A DNA stretch of 64,000 bases from Sphingopyxis sp. (GTDB lineage: Bacteria > Pseudomonadota > Alphaproteobacteria > Sphingomonadales > Sphingomonadaceae): assembly GCF_016704835.1 (NCBI RefSeq), contig NZ_JADIZJ010000001.1, forward strand, positions 372,001 through 436,000, given 5' to 3'. The position numbers and the translations under genes are program-made. Positions 37,240 through 44,056 of this stretch are shown one piece after another. How positions within the stretch are numbered: the stretch's first letter is position 1; each line of letters starts with the position of its first letter. The notes under the pieces are model-generated. The model worked only from the letters and a program-made list of their open reading frames with translations, did no database searches and was not told the DNA's origin.

Positions 37240-38043
37240 ATGGCACGGAAGGCGATTTTCATCACCGGTGGCGGATCGGGCATCGGCCGCGCGGTGGCGC
37301 GCCATTTTGCCGGACAGGGCTGGTTCGTCGGGATCGCCGACGTCAACCGCGCCGGGATTGACGAAACCGCCGCCATGCTTCCCGAAGGCGCCTCGTCGCG
37401 GCACGTGATGGACGTGCGCGACCGCGACCAATGGAAGGCCGCGCTTGACGCCTTCGCTTCGTCAAGCAGCGGCCGCCTCGACGTGCTGTTCAACAACGCC
37501 GGCATCGGCACCGGCGGTCAGTTCGCCGACATGCCGCCCGCAGAGGCCGACCGGCTGATCGCGATCAATTTTGGCGGCGTCATTAATGGCATCTATATGG
37601 CGCTACCCTTGCTCAGGGCGACGCCGGGATCGACGATCCTCAATACAGGGTCAGCGTCGGGCTTCTACGGCGTCGCCGGGCTGGCCGTCTATTCGGCGAC
37701 TAAATTTGCGGTGCGCGGGTTGACCGAGGCGCTTGAAATCGAATTTGCCAAACATGGTATCAAGGTCCGTTCGCTGATGCCGGGGTTCATCGACACGCCC
37801 CTCCTCGATCAGGTCAGCGCCGACAGCAACGAACCGGCACGCAATCGCCTGTCTGCCAGCGGCTTTGAAATCATCCCAGTCGAACGTGTCGCCGAGGCGG
37901 CATGGGCGGCAGTGCATGGCGACAAGGTCCATGTGACGGTCGGCAAGATGGCCAAGCGGCTGTCGCGCCTCGCGCGTTGGTTCCCGGGACTGATCATGCG
38001 CCAGTCGAAGAAGATCGACGGATTGGGAACCGCCGGACAGTAA
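37240..38043 (+). CDS. Short-chain dehydrogenase/reductase (SDR)
   Basis: 267 residues of the classical SDR family. Cofactor motif TGGGSGIG at residues 9-16, NNAG at about 91, active-site Ser near NTGSASGFYGVAGLAVYSATKFA with YxxxK, and PGFIDTPLL after the active site. An Asp after the second strand (IADVNRAG) suggests NAD(H) rather than NADP(H). The substrate is unknown; the C-terminal tail is basic (MAKRLSRLARWFPGLIMRQSKK). It stands alone behind a palindromic operator candidate. Confidence 0.9.
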   Translation: MARKAIFITGGGSGIGRAVARHFAGQGWFVGIADVNRAGIDETAAMLPEGASSRHVMDVRDRDQWKAALDAFASSSSGRLDVLFNNAGIGTGGQFADMPPAEADRLIAINFGGVINGIYMALPLLRATPGSTILNTGSASGFYGVAGLAVYSATKFAVRGLTEALEIEFAKHGIKVRSLMPGFIDTPLLDQVSADSNEPARNRLSASGFEIIPVERVAEAAWAAVHGDKVHVTVGKMAKRLSRLARWFPGLIMRQSKKIDGLGTAGQ

Positions 38044-38062
38044 CGCGACGCCGATTCTGAAT

Positions 38063-38144
38063 CTGTTCGTGTCGCGCGAAGTCGAGCCACCTGTCAGAAT
38101 GGTGCTTGGCCGTGGGGCATCTCGACTTCGCTCGATGGGAACAG
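38063..38144. repeat. Dispersed palindromic repeat, family B copy 2
   Basis: An 82-base imperfect inverted repeat from CTGTTCG to GGAACAG with arms carrying CGCGAAGTCGAG and CTCGACTTCG. It matches family B copy 1 at 27439-27518 in arm sequence and length, and again occupies the gap between two converging genes (SDR and a GIN-domain gene). Confidence 0.75.
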
Positions 38145-38163
38145 CAAATTAACGGGCCAACCG

Positions 38164-38877
38164 TCACCGTTTCGCCGTTCCGCATTGCACCGGCCCGGTA
38201 CCGACATTGCGCACAGTGCACACGGGCTTGCCGAGCACAACGGTCTTGCCGACGCCGCGCGCCGTCACCGTGGCGGTTTTCACCGCGCGCAGGATATGGT
38301 CGCCCGCGCCTTCGCCATCAAAGTTCAACATGTCGACCGCCAGCGCCCCTGCATCGAACATCCCGGCACCTGACGTCGTCATCTGCGCCTGTTTCGCGGT
38401 GCCGGCCAGCGTCATCGTACCATTGCCGAGCATCGCGACCGACAACCGATCGGTTATGATTGCACCGACCGAAAGCGACCCGGGGCCGCGCAGCCCCACG
38501 ATCACTCGCGCACCTTTCATCCGGTCGATCCGCAGCGATCCTGCGCCGCCCATTGTCGCCGAACGCAGGTTGGCAGCATTGATACGGATCGTCACCGCGC
38601 CGCGCGGCACCCGGCGATTTGCGTCGCCCGCAAACTGGCGCTGACCGATCACCAGTCGCCCGTCGCGCGCTTCGATGGTCAGCCGGTCGAGTCCGTCCTG
38701 CGGTCCGGTCGCCACCGCGCCAACCGGCGCGCGCGTCGTCACTTCGATGATATAATCGGCGTTGACCTCGATCGCCTCGAAGCTGGTCAGCCCAAAGCGT
38801 TTTTCGGCGGCTGCGGCAGGTGCGATCGCAAGCAGGACGACGGCCGTAAGCACGGCGCTATGGAGGGCAAGGGTCAT
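38164..38877 (-). CDS. GIN-domain (DUF2807) secreted protein 1
   Basis: 237 residues with a Sec signal peptide (MTLALHSAVLTAVVLLAIAPAAAA). The mature protein is a run of short beta strands with the GIN/DUF2807 look: EAIEVNADYIIEVTTRAPVGAVATGPQDGLDRLTIEARDGRLVIGQR, followed by repeating NLRSATMGGAGSLRIDRMKG and SVAMLGNGTMTLAGTAKQAQMTTSGAGMFDA. This predicts a right-handed beta-helix-like adhesin head. It differs from its neighbour in having no lipobox. Both GIN genes lie downstream of the bufferin operon on the same strand. Confidence 0.85.
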   Translation of the reverse strand: MTLALHSAVLTAVVLLAIAPAAAAEKRFGLTSFEAIEVNADYIIEVTTRAPVGAVATGPQDGLDRLTIEARDGRLVIGQRQFAGDANRRVPRGAVTIRINAANLRSATMGGAGSLRIDRMKGARVIVGLRGPGSLSVGAIITDRLSVAMLGNGTMTLAGTAKQAQMTTSGAGMFDAGALAVDMLNFDGEGAGDHILRAVKTATVTARGVGKTVVLGKPVCTVRNVGTGPVQCGTAKR

Positions 38878-38920
38878 GGTGCCGCCTTACCCCGTCGCGG
38901 CAGGCGGCACCAGCACCGCG

Positions 38921-39688
38921 TTATTTGCAGGTTACCGACCCGGACCCCATCTGGCGCGACGAACAATTCGCCCCCCCACCCAGCGTCACGTCGCCCGATC
39001 CCAGGATGTTGATGTCCGCCTTGCCAGTCGCCTGCGCCCCGACATCGCCCGACCCAGTGATCGACACGTCGAGCGTCTGTGCGACCAGCCCGTCGGCATC
39101 GATATTGCCCGATCCGGTGACGCTATACTCGCCCGCGCCAACCGTCCCGCCGCCGATTTCGATATCACCCGAACCCGACACGCTGATTTCGGCGCGCTTG
39201 CCGGTCAGTTTCGCGATCTTGAGATCGCCCGATCCCGTGACGACCGCCTCGACCGCGTCGCCATCGACGCTGTCGGCATCGATCGTTCCCGAACCGGTCA
39301 GGCGCACCGCGCTGAGACGAGGCATGGTAATGATGATCTCGACATCATCGACATCGCGGTTCGAAAAGCTGAAACTTTCCCGCTTGCGCCCGATCGACAG
39401 CGTCGGCCCATCGAGCTCGATCTCAAGCCGGTCAAGAATGGCTTGCGGTCCCTTGGCGCTGATCGAGAACGCATCGCCCTGGCGAATAGTGACATCGTCC
39501 GGGCCGGCAACCTTGACCTCGGTAAAGCCGGTCTGTGCGTAACTTTTGGTGGTGACCGGACCCGCATCGGCGGATCGCGTCGTCTCGCCCTTGCCCGACT
39601 TGTCGCCGTCTTTGTGGTCGGCACCGCTGCACGCGGTGACCGTCATTGCCAAGGCCAGCGGCAGCACCGCCATCGTCCAGTTACGCAT
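38921..39688 (-). CDS. GIN-domain (DUF2807) lipoprotein 2
   Basis: 255 residues from the ATG at 39688 with a lipoprotein signal (MRNWTMAVLPLALAMTVTAC, lipid on the Cys), then a charged linker (DHKDGDKSGKGETTR). The rest is the repetitive GIN/DUF2807 fold with regular GSG turns (RLTGSGTIDADS, VVTGSGDLKIAK, SVSGSGDIEIGG, SVTGSGNIDADG, SITGSGDVGAQ), about one every 18 residues. Such proteins are surface beta-helices of unknown ligand. Its ribosome site lies inside a perfect 18-bp hairpin (39692-39735), so its expression may be controlled by that element. Confidence 0.9.
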   Translation of the reverse strand: MRNWTMAVLPLALAMTVTACSGADHKDGDKSGKGETTRSADAGPVTTKSYAQTGFTEVKVAGPDDVTIRQGDAFSISAKGPQAILDRLEIELDGPTLSIGRKRESFSFSNRDVDDVEIIITMPRLSAVRLTGSGTIDADSVDGDAVEAVVTGSGDLKIAKLTGKRAEISVSGSGDIEIGGGTVGAGEYSVTGSGNIDADGLVAQTLDVSITGSGDVGAQATGKADINILGSGDVTLGGGANCSSRQMGSGSVTCK

Positions 39689-39691
39689 CGC

Positions 39692-39735
39692 CAATCTCCT
39701 TTGTGTATTACGAACATAATACACAAAGGAGATTG
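39692..39735. promoter_or_regulatory. Perfect 44-base palindrome that covers the ribosome site of the GIN lipoprotein
   Basis: Two perfectly complementary 18-base arms (CAATCTCCTTTGTGTATT and its complement) flank an 8-base spacer. On the minus strand the 3' arm contains AAAGGAG, seven bases before the GIN lipoprotein ATG at 39688. In RNA the ribosome site would be locked in the stem; as DNA it looks like a dimer-binding operator with TGTGTA-N12-TACACA, loosely like GntR/YtrA-type sites. No poly-T follows, so it is not an ordinary terminator. Confidence 0.75.
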
Positions 39736-39749
39736 TTTGTCCAGCGCCG

Positions 39750-40400
39750 CTACCAGCGCAGCAGCGGCGCCAACAGCACCCGGCCGACGACGCCCGACAG
39801 CGCGACCGCCAGACCATGCCACAACGCGATATGCATCATGTCGTTCGCCGCACAGTGCAGCGCGACAATCGTCGCGCCCGCTGCGCCGGCCGCGATGCCG
39901 ACCACCCAGCCGGCGCGCGATGGCGACGTCGGCGCCCCGCCCTTCAGCCAGGCGAAAAGCGCTGCGCCGACGCCGAGACCGGCAAACACACCCTGCGCCA
40001 GGCAGTGCATGCCATTTTCGGGGTGCGCCGCTTCCAGCGCCGCGTGACCGTCGCTCAACGCCATCACCAATGCCGAAAAGGGCAGCGCGAGCGCCGCCAG
40101 CCCGGCCCATCGCCAACCGCTGTAATCGCGCCCGACGCCGGGCAATCCCATCCGCAGCGCGCTCCACGCCGCGGATAAACCCAGCGCGACAATCAGCCAG
40201 AAAGCAAGCAGGGGCAGCGGCGGCATCATCGCGCCGTCGGCCAGATCGTGCCGCGGGCCAACAAACCACAGAAGCAACGCGGCGCCGACGAGCCAACCGC
40301 CCGCGACCCACAAAGACCCGCGCGCGACGCGGCGAGGGCATACGGGTTCGAGCTCGCCCGCCAGGTCGTCGATCAGATCGTCGATCGATGCATTCGTCAT
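39750..40400 (-). CDS. nrsF: NrsF/DUF1109 family anti-sigma factor (membrane)
   Basis: 216 residues from the ATG at 40400, one base from the sigma-factor stop. Six hydrophobic segments after a short N-terminal cytosolic part (MTNASIDDLIDDLAGELEPV). Cys133 (GMHCLAQG) and Cys183 (ALHCAANDMMHIALWH) lie at positions equivalent to the two cysteines reported as metal-sensing in Caulobacter NrsF. NrsF holds the ECF sigma factor SigF at the membrane until metal stress (Cu, Cd, Cr) releases it. The His-rich surroundings of both cysteines fit metal sensing. It ends the bufferin operon. Confidence 0.87.
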   Translation of the reverse strand: MTNASIDDLIDDLAGELEPVCPRRVARGSLWVAGGWLVGAALLLWFVGPRHDLADGAMMPPLPLLAFWLIVALGLSAAWSALRMGLPGVGRDYSGWRWAGLAALALPFSALVMALSDGHAALEAAHPENGMHCLAQGVFAGLGVGAALFAWLKGGAPTSPSRAGWVVGIAAGAAGATIVALHCAANDMMHIALWHGLAVALSGVVGRVLLAPLLRW

Positions 40401-40401
40401 T

Positions 40402-40923
40402 TCATTCGCTTTCAATCAATTGCGCCAGCTTTTTCAGCCCGCGATGGATATTCACTTTCACTAGCGACTCGCTCTGCCCGCAAATCTTTGACGCCTCCGC
40501 GATCGAGGCACCTTCGATCTTGACCAGCGTAATCACCTGCGCCTGTCCCGCGGGAAGCAGGGTGAGCATGCGGCCGAGGCTGAGGCGCGCGTGGACGACC
40601 TCATCCTCTGCCCCGACCGCCGCGTCGCCCTCGCCCAGTTCGACCTCGTCGCGCTGGCGGCGCAACATGTCGATCCACCGATAGCGCGCGATCGCCGCCA
40701 GCCAGGGCAGGAACGGCCGGCTATTATCCCAGGTGGCGAGCTTGCGATGCACCGACACCAGCGTGTCCTGCACCAGATCGTCGATCTGGTGCGGCGCGAT
40801 GCGGCGCGCAAAATACCGCGCCAGCCATTTGCCCGAATCGCCCAGCAGCGCGCGATAGGCGGCGCGGTCGCCCCGCTGCGATGCCGCCATCAACCGCGCC
40901 AGCGAGGGTTCGTCGATGCTCAT
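40402..40923 (-). CDS. sigF: ECF sigma factor, SigF type
   Basis: 173 residues. Region 2: LARYFARRIAPHQIDDLVQDTLVSVHRKLATWDNSRPFLPWLAAIARYRWIDMLRR. Region 4: LTLLPAGQAQVITLVKIEGASIAEASKICGQSESLVKVNIHRGLKKLAQ. There are no extra domains. It is followed directly by an NrsF-type anti-sigma gene and preceded by DoxX, DUF2063, DUF692 and DUF2282 genes, the same set linked to Caulobacter SigF. Its probable promoter sequence GTAACC-N16-CGAA stands before bufA at 43289-43314, so it likely activates its own operon under copper or heavy-metal stress. Confidence 0.9.
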   Translation of the reverse strand: MSIDEPSLARLMAASQRGDRAAYRALLGDSGKWLARYFARRIAPHQIDDLVQDTLVSVHRKLATWDNSRPFLPWLAAIARYRWIDMLRRQRDEVELGEGDAAVGAEDEVVHARLSLGRMLTLLPAGQAQVITLVKIEGASIAEASKICGQSESLVKVNIHRGLKKLAQLIESE

Positions 40924-41378
40924 TTGCGCCGCAATCTAGCAATGATTGTGTCGAGCGAGAACAGCCCGCCGCCGCGTACGATCAATATCGCCGCCATCGC
41001 GGCCCACAATGAGTGGACCGGCCACCATGCGTCGGGAAACACAAAGATCTGGATCACCAGCGTCATCGCCAGCAACGCGCCCGCCGACAACCGCGTCGCC
41101 AGACCGAGAAGCAGCAGGATCGGAAACAGATGTTCGGCGTATGTGGTCAGCGGTACCGCAATCGCAGGATCGAGCGGCAGGCCTGAAAATTCCGACGCGA
41201 ACAGATCATATTGCAACGGGTCGATCTGCAGCACGCCGCCTTCGACAACCTTGGTCAGCCCCGATCGCCAGAACACGCCGGCGAGCGCGAGACGTAGCAA
41301 CAGCAGCGCGATAGCCTCGGGTACCCGGCCCGCCGCCAGGGCAACCGCGCGATCGTAAAATGCAATCACCCGTGTCAT
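40920..41378 (-). CDS. DoxX family membrane protein of the bufferin operon
   Basis: 152 residues with four hydrophobic helices and the DoxX pattern LLLLRLALAGVFWRSGLTKVVEGG, then TTYAEHLFPILLLLGLATRLSAGALLAMTLVIQIFVFPDAWWPVHSLWAAMAAILI. DoxX proteins are common partners in DUF692-type copper-bufferin operons, probably membrane redox or quinol-linked components, but the activity is unproven. It overlaps the sigF start by 4 bases and follows bufC by 3 bases. Confidence 0.88.
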   Translation of the reverse strand: MTRVIAFYDRAVALAAGRVPEAIALLLLRLALAGVFWRSGLTKVVEGGVLQIDPLQYDLFASEFSGLPLDPAIAVPLTTYAEHLFPILLLLGLATRLSAGALLAMTLVIQIFVFPDAWWPVHSLWAAMAAILIVRGGGLFSLDTIIARLRRK

Positions 41379-41381
41379 CTC

Positions 41382-42077
41382 TCAAACCCTCTCGAACGCC
41401 CCGGCTGCGATCAGTCTCGCCACGGCGGCACCGCCTTCGGGATGTCCTTCGGCGAGATGCGCAATGAGGTTACCGAGCGGTGCCAATTCCCGCGCCATGG
41501 CCAGTGCGGCGACATCGGCATCGGTGATCGCAAACAGCCGCACTTCGGCATCGGGCCGTGCGATGAGTAGCACCCGCACCTCGCGCGCAAAGCCGGGGTC
41601 GACGAGTGGCGCGATGGCGCGTGACAGGATCGCGACGCGCAACGTCGGATGGCACCGCACGGCAAGATCGAGCAACGCCGCTTCGTCGAGCCCGGCCAGA
41701 TCAGCCAGCGTCAGCGCCGGAGCATCCGCGGCGTGATAGCTTTCGAGCCAAGCCCATTCGACGCGCGCCAGATCGGCGGCGACCGGATCGGCGAGCCAGC
41801 CAGGAAAGGCCTCTCCAATCAGCGCCAGCGAACGGCCAAGCGCGCCGCCGACGTCGATGAAAGCCCGCGAAACGCGGTTGAACTCGGCGGCTCCGAGATG
41901 GTCGCGCGTGCGCGGGAACGTGTCTTCGAGTGCGACCAGCCGCGCGTGCGAGATGGTGTTGGCATGGACGCGCAGTCCGCGCAGTACCGCGGCGCTATCG
42001 CCCGCGAACAGGTCGGCGGGCAGGTGGCGCGGGCCGCGAAGCAGCGTTGCGGCGATCGCAGCCTGCATTTCAAGCAT
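41382..42077 (-). CDS. bufC: DUF2063 protein, predicted bufferin-biosynthesis partner (BufC/HvfC-like)
   Basis: 231 residues from the ATG at 42077, which overlaps the bufB stop by 8 bases. The N-terminal helix MLEMQAAIAATLLRGPRHLPADLFAGDSAAVLRGLRVHANTISHARLVALEDTFPRT is the DUF2063 domain. The remaining LARVEWAWLESYHAADAPALTLADLAGLDEAALLDLAVRCHPTLRVA is the long C-terminal part typical of BufC. DUF2063 proteins are recognition partners that hand the precursor to DUF692 enzymes. Position between bufB and doxX matches this role. Confidence 0.88.
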   Translation of the reverse strand: MLEMQAAIAATLLRGPRHLPADLFAGDSAAVLRGLRVHANTISHARLVALEDTFPRTRDHLGAAEFNRVSRAFIDVGGALGRSLALIGEAFPGWLADPVAADLARVEWAWLESYHAADAPALTLADLAGLDEAALLDLAVRCHPTLRVAILSRAIAPLVDPGFAREVRVLLIARPDAEVRLFAITDADVAALAMARELAPLGNLIAHLAEGHPEGGAAVARLIAAGAFERV

Positions 42078-42936
42078 TGACCGGCTCCAGCACGAGCATC
42101 GCGTCGGCCTTGGCAACCTCGGCCATCAGCGTCGCATAATCGGGAACAGCGCTGTCCCACTCGACCAGCACCGGCTTGGTTCCGGCGCGGCGCAGAAAGG
42201 CCGCGAGCAAATCCCAGCAACTGTCGCGCACCGGCGACCCGTGGTCGTCGACCGCGATCGTACCGTCCATATCGTCGTCTTTGCGGCTATGACCCGCAAC
42301 ATGCACTTCGCCGACCAGCCGCGGATCGAAGGCCTCCAGCCACGACGCAGCATCGCGCCCAAGGTTGAACGCCGACACCTCGACATTGTTGATATCGAGC
42401 AGCAGCGCGCAACCGCTTCGACGGCACAGTTCGTGGAGGAAATCGACTTCGTCCCAATCGTCACTGGCATATGCGAGGTAGCGCGAGGGGTTTTCGATCA
42501 ATATCGCTCGCCCCAAGCGGTCCTGCACACGCCCGACTTCGCGCACGAAATGGTAGAGAGCCGCATGGCTGTAGGGAATCGGCAGCAAGTCGGGGAATTT
42601 TTCGTCCGGTCCGTTGCTCCAGCTCAGGTGGTCTGACACCATCGCCGGGTCATAGCGGTCGCATAGCGTCGCGAGCGATTCCAGCTCGCCAAGATCGACG
42701 CCCGTCGCCGACCCCAGTGACAGTCCGACCGAATGGAAGCTTAGCGGCAAACAGTCCGCGATCGCGGTCAGCCATTGGTGCGGAGGCCCGCCTGCGCCAA
42801 AGTAGTTTTGGGGATGTACTTCGGTCCAGGCGGGCGGGGATGCCCGCGCCGCCGCCGCTAGCACGTCCGCATAATGTTCGGGCTTCAACCCGAAGCCGGC
42901 GCGCTGCGGCAAGTCACGGAGCGGGCGGGGGGGCAC
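42070..42936 (-). CDS. bufB: DUF692 multinuclear iron oxygenase (MNIO), BufB
   Basis: 288 residues from the GTG at 42936, five bases after the bufA stop; longer frames run through bufA. The UPF0276/DUF692 TIM-barrel motifs are clear: GFGLKPEHYADVLA, VHPQNYFGAGGPP, SFHSVGLSLGS, MVSDHLSW, LIENPSRYL, DEVDFLHELCRRSGCALLLDINNVEVSAFNLG, VGEVHVAGHS and PVLVEWDS. The conserved His, Glu and Asp residues that bind two or three irons are present. Such enzymes convert precursor cysteines to oxazolone- or thiooxazole-type groups. The substrate is the BufA protein encoded just upstream. Confidence 0.93.
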   Translation of the reverse strand: MPPRPLRDLPQRAGFGLKPEHYADVLAAAARASPPAWTEVHPQNYFGAGGPPHQWLTAIADCLPLSFHSVGLSLGSATGVDLGELESLATLCDRYDPAMVSDHLSWSNGPDEKFPDLLPIPYSHAALYHFVREVGRVQDRLGRAILIENPSRYLAYASDDWDEVDFLHELCRRSGCALLLDINNVEVSAFNLGRDAASWLEAFDPRLVGEVHVAGHSRKDDDMDGTIAVDDHGSPVRDSCWDLLAAFLRRAGTKPVLVEWDSAVPDYATLMAEVAKADAMLVLEPVNA

Positions 42937-42941
42937 TTGCC

Positions 42942-43235
42942 TCAACTCTTCTTGGCGACCGGCCTGGCGTTGCCCTTGTGCGCGGCGAGTGTACCGCCCA
43001 TCTTGACGCAGCTGCCTTTCGTTACATATTTCCAGGCATTGCCCTGGTAATCGACGATCGAGGTGCCGGCGCAGCTGGTGCCCGGACCGGCGGCGCAATC
43101 ATTTTTGCCCTTCAGCGACACGCCATAGCAGCGCTCCTTGGCGCCGTCGGCGGCAACCGCGGGTACGGCGACCGCACCGGCAGCCATGGCAAGAACCGCC
43201 GAGGCGGCGAGCGACAGTTTCAGGCTATTCGACAT
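42942..43235 (-). CDS. bufA: Bufferin precursor BufA1 (DUF2282), copper-buffering RiPP
   Basis: 97 residues with a signal peptide (MSNSLKLSLAASAVLAMAAGAVAVPAVAA). The mature part has four cysteines, Cys36 (ERCYG), Cys47 (NDCAAG), Cys55 (SCAGTS) and Cys76 (GSCVKMGG), spaced as in DUF2282/BufA1, plus Lys-rich ends. Family knowledge: BufB modifies such cysteines, and the exported product binds copper in the periplasm. The gene is first in the operon, behind an exact SigF-type promoter. Start is supported by GGGAG 11 bases before the ATG. Confidence 0.93.
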   Translation of the reverse strand: MSNSLKLSLAASAVLAMAAGAVAVPAVAADGAKERCYGVSLKGKNDCAAGPGTSCAGTSIVDYQGNAWKYVTKGSCVKMGGTLAAHKGNARPVAKKS

Positions 43236-43288
43236 GTTGGATACTCCCTTTGAAAACGGTGATGCGGGGGGACGGCATCGACAGGAGT

Positions 43289-43314
43289 TTCGGTGGGCCG
43301 CGCCCAAAGGTTAC
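43289..43314 (-). promoter_or_regulatory. SigF-type promoter of the bufferin operon
   Basis: On the minus strand GTAACC (43314-43309) is followed after exactly 16 bases by CGAA (43292-43289), 53 bases upstream of the bufA ATG. This is the Caulobacter sigma-F consensus GTAACC-N16-CGAA. The downstream operon itself ends in a sigF-nrsF pair, so a positive feedback loop is expected. Confidence 0.85.
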
Positions 43315-43397
43315 GGCCGTTCGGTCCGCCGCGCCATTTTGTCGCCACCTTCGGCGCGCAGGGCCGGTTTTTGCGATTTCGACCGGAAAGTCAGACC

Positions 43398-43874
43398 ATG
43401 AGTGTAGCGTTTCGCCGCGAGGGCGACGACGAGCATAAGGAACCTGAATTCGAGCTGCCCATCGCGGTCGGCCCGAACCTTGTGACCCCGCGCGGACTGC
43501 GGCTGCTCGGCGAAGCGGTCGAGCGGATCGAGGCCGAGATCGCGGCGACCGGCGACGAGGAGGCGCGCAAGAAATTACAGCGCCGGCTGCGCTATTTCCA
43601 CACCCGCCAATCGACTGCCGACGTCCAGGAGCCGCCCGCCGATGCCAGTGTCGGCATCGGCAGTCGTGTGACCTATCGCCTGAACAAGGCCGACAAAACG
43701 ATCACCATTGTCGGCGGCGATGAAGCCGACCCGGCGCTGGGATGCGTCGCCTTTTCGGCGCCGCTTGCGCGCGCGCTGATGGGCGCCGAGGCGGGGGAGA
43801 GCGTCGAATATCAGGGGCGCGAGGATGCGATCGCCCTCCTTGCCGTCGAGACCGACCCGGAGACGCAGCTATGA
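43398..43874 (+). CDS. GreA/GreB-family transcription factor-like protein
   Basis: 158 residues from the ATG at 43398 (GGAAAG site). A coiled-coil-like helix pair (TPRGLRLLGEAVERIEAEIAATGDEEARKKLQRRLRYFHTRQS) is followed by a C-terminal FKBP-like beta domain (VGIGSRVTYRLNKADKTITIVGGDEADPALGCVAFSAPLARALMGAEAGESVEYQG). This is the GreA/GreB order. The acidic tip residues of true cleavage factors are not clearly retained, so it may be a Gnk/Rnk-like RNA-polymerase regulator. It overlaps the small HTH gene by 4 bases (ATGA). Confidence 0.85.
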   Translation: MSVAFRREGDDEHKEPEFELPIAVGPNLVTPRGLRLLGEAVERIEAEIAATGDEEARKKLQRRLRYFHTRQSTADVQEPPADASVGIGSRVTYRLNKADKTITIVGGDEADPALGCVAFSAPLARALMGAEAGESVEYQGREDAIALLAVETDPETQL

Positions 43875-44050
43875 AAGACAAGTTCGAACGCCACAAACAG
43901 CCGTGGACCCCGACCGAAATCGACAAGCTCCACACGCTCGCCAAAAAGGGTCTGCCGCTGAAGTCGATCGCGAAGGCGCTGACGCGCAGCGAAGAATCGG
44001 TGAAGGCGCGCGCCAAGGCCGACAGCCTGCCGATTTCGAAGCTGCACTGA
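43871..44050 (+). CDS. Small SANT/Myb-like or helix-turn-helix protein
   Basis: 59 residues, MKDKFERHKQPWTPTEIDKLHTLAKKGLPLKSIAKALTRSEESVKARAKADSLPISKLH. The PWTPTEIDKLHTLAKKGLPLKSIAKALTRSEESVKARA stretch is a three-helix DNA-binding fold of the SANT/Myb or GcrA-like type. ATG overlaps the preceding stop (ATGA), so it is translated together with the GreA/B-like gene. It is probably a DNA-binding partner; target unknown. Confidence 0.8.
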   Translation: MKDKFERHKQPWTPTEIDKLHTLAKKGLPLKSIAKALTRSEESVKARAKADSLPISKLH

Positions 44051-44056
44051 GCCACT

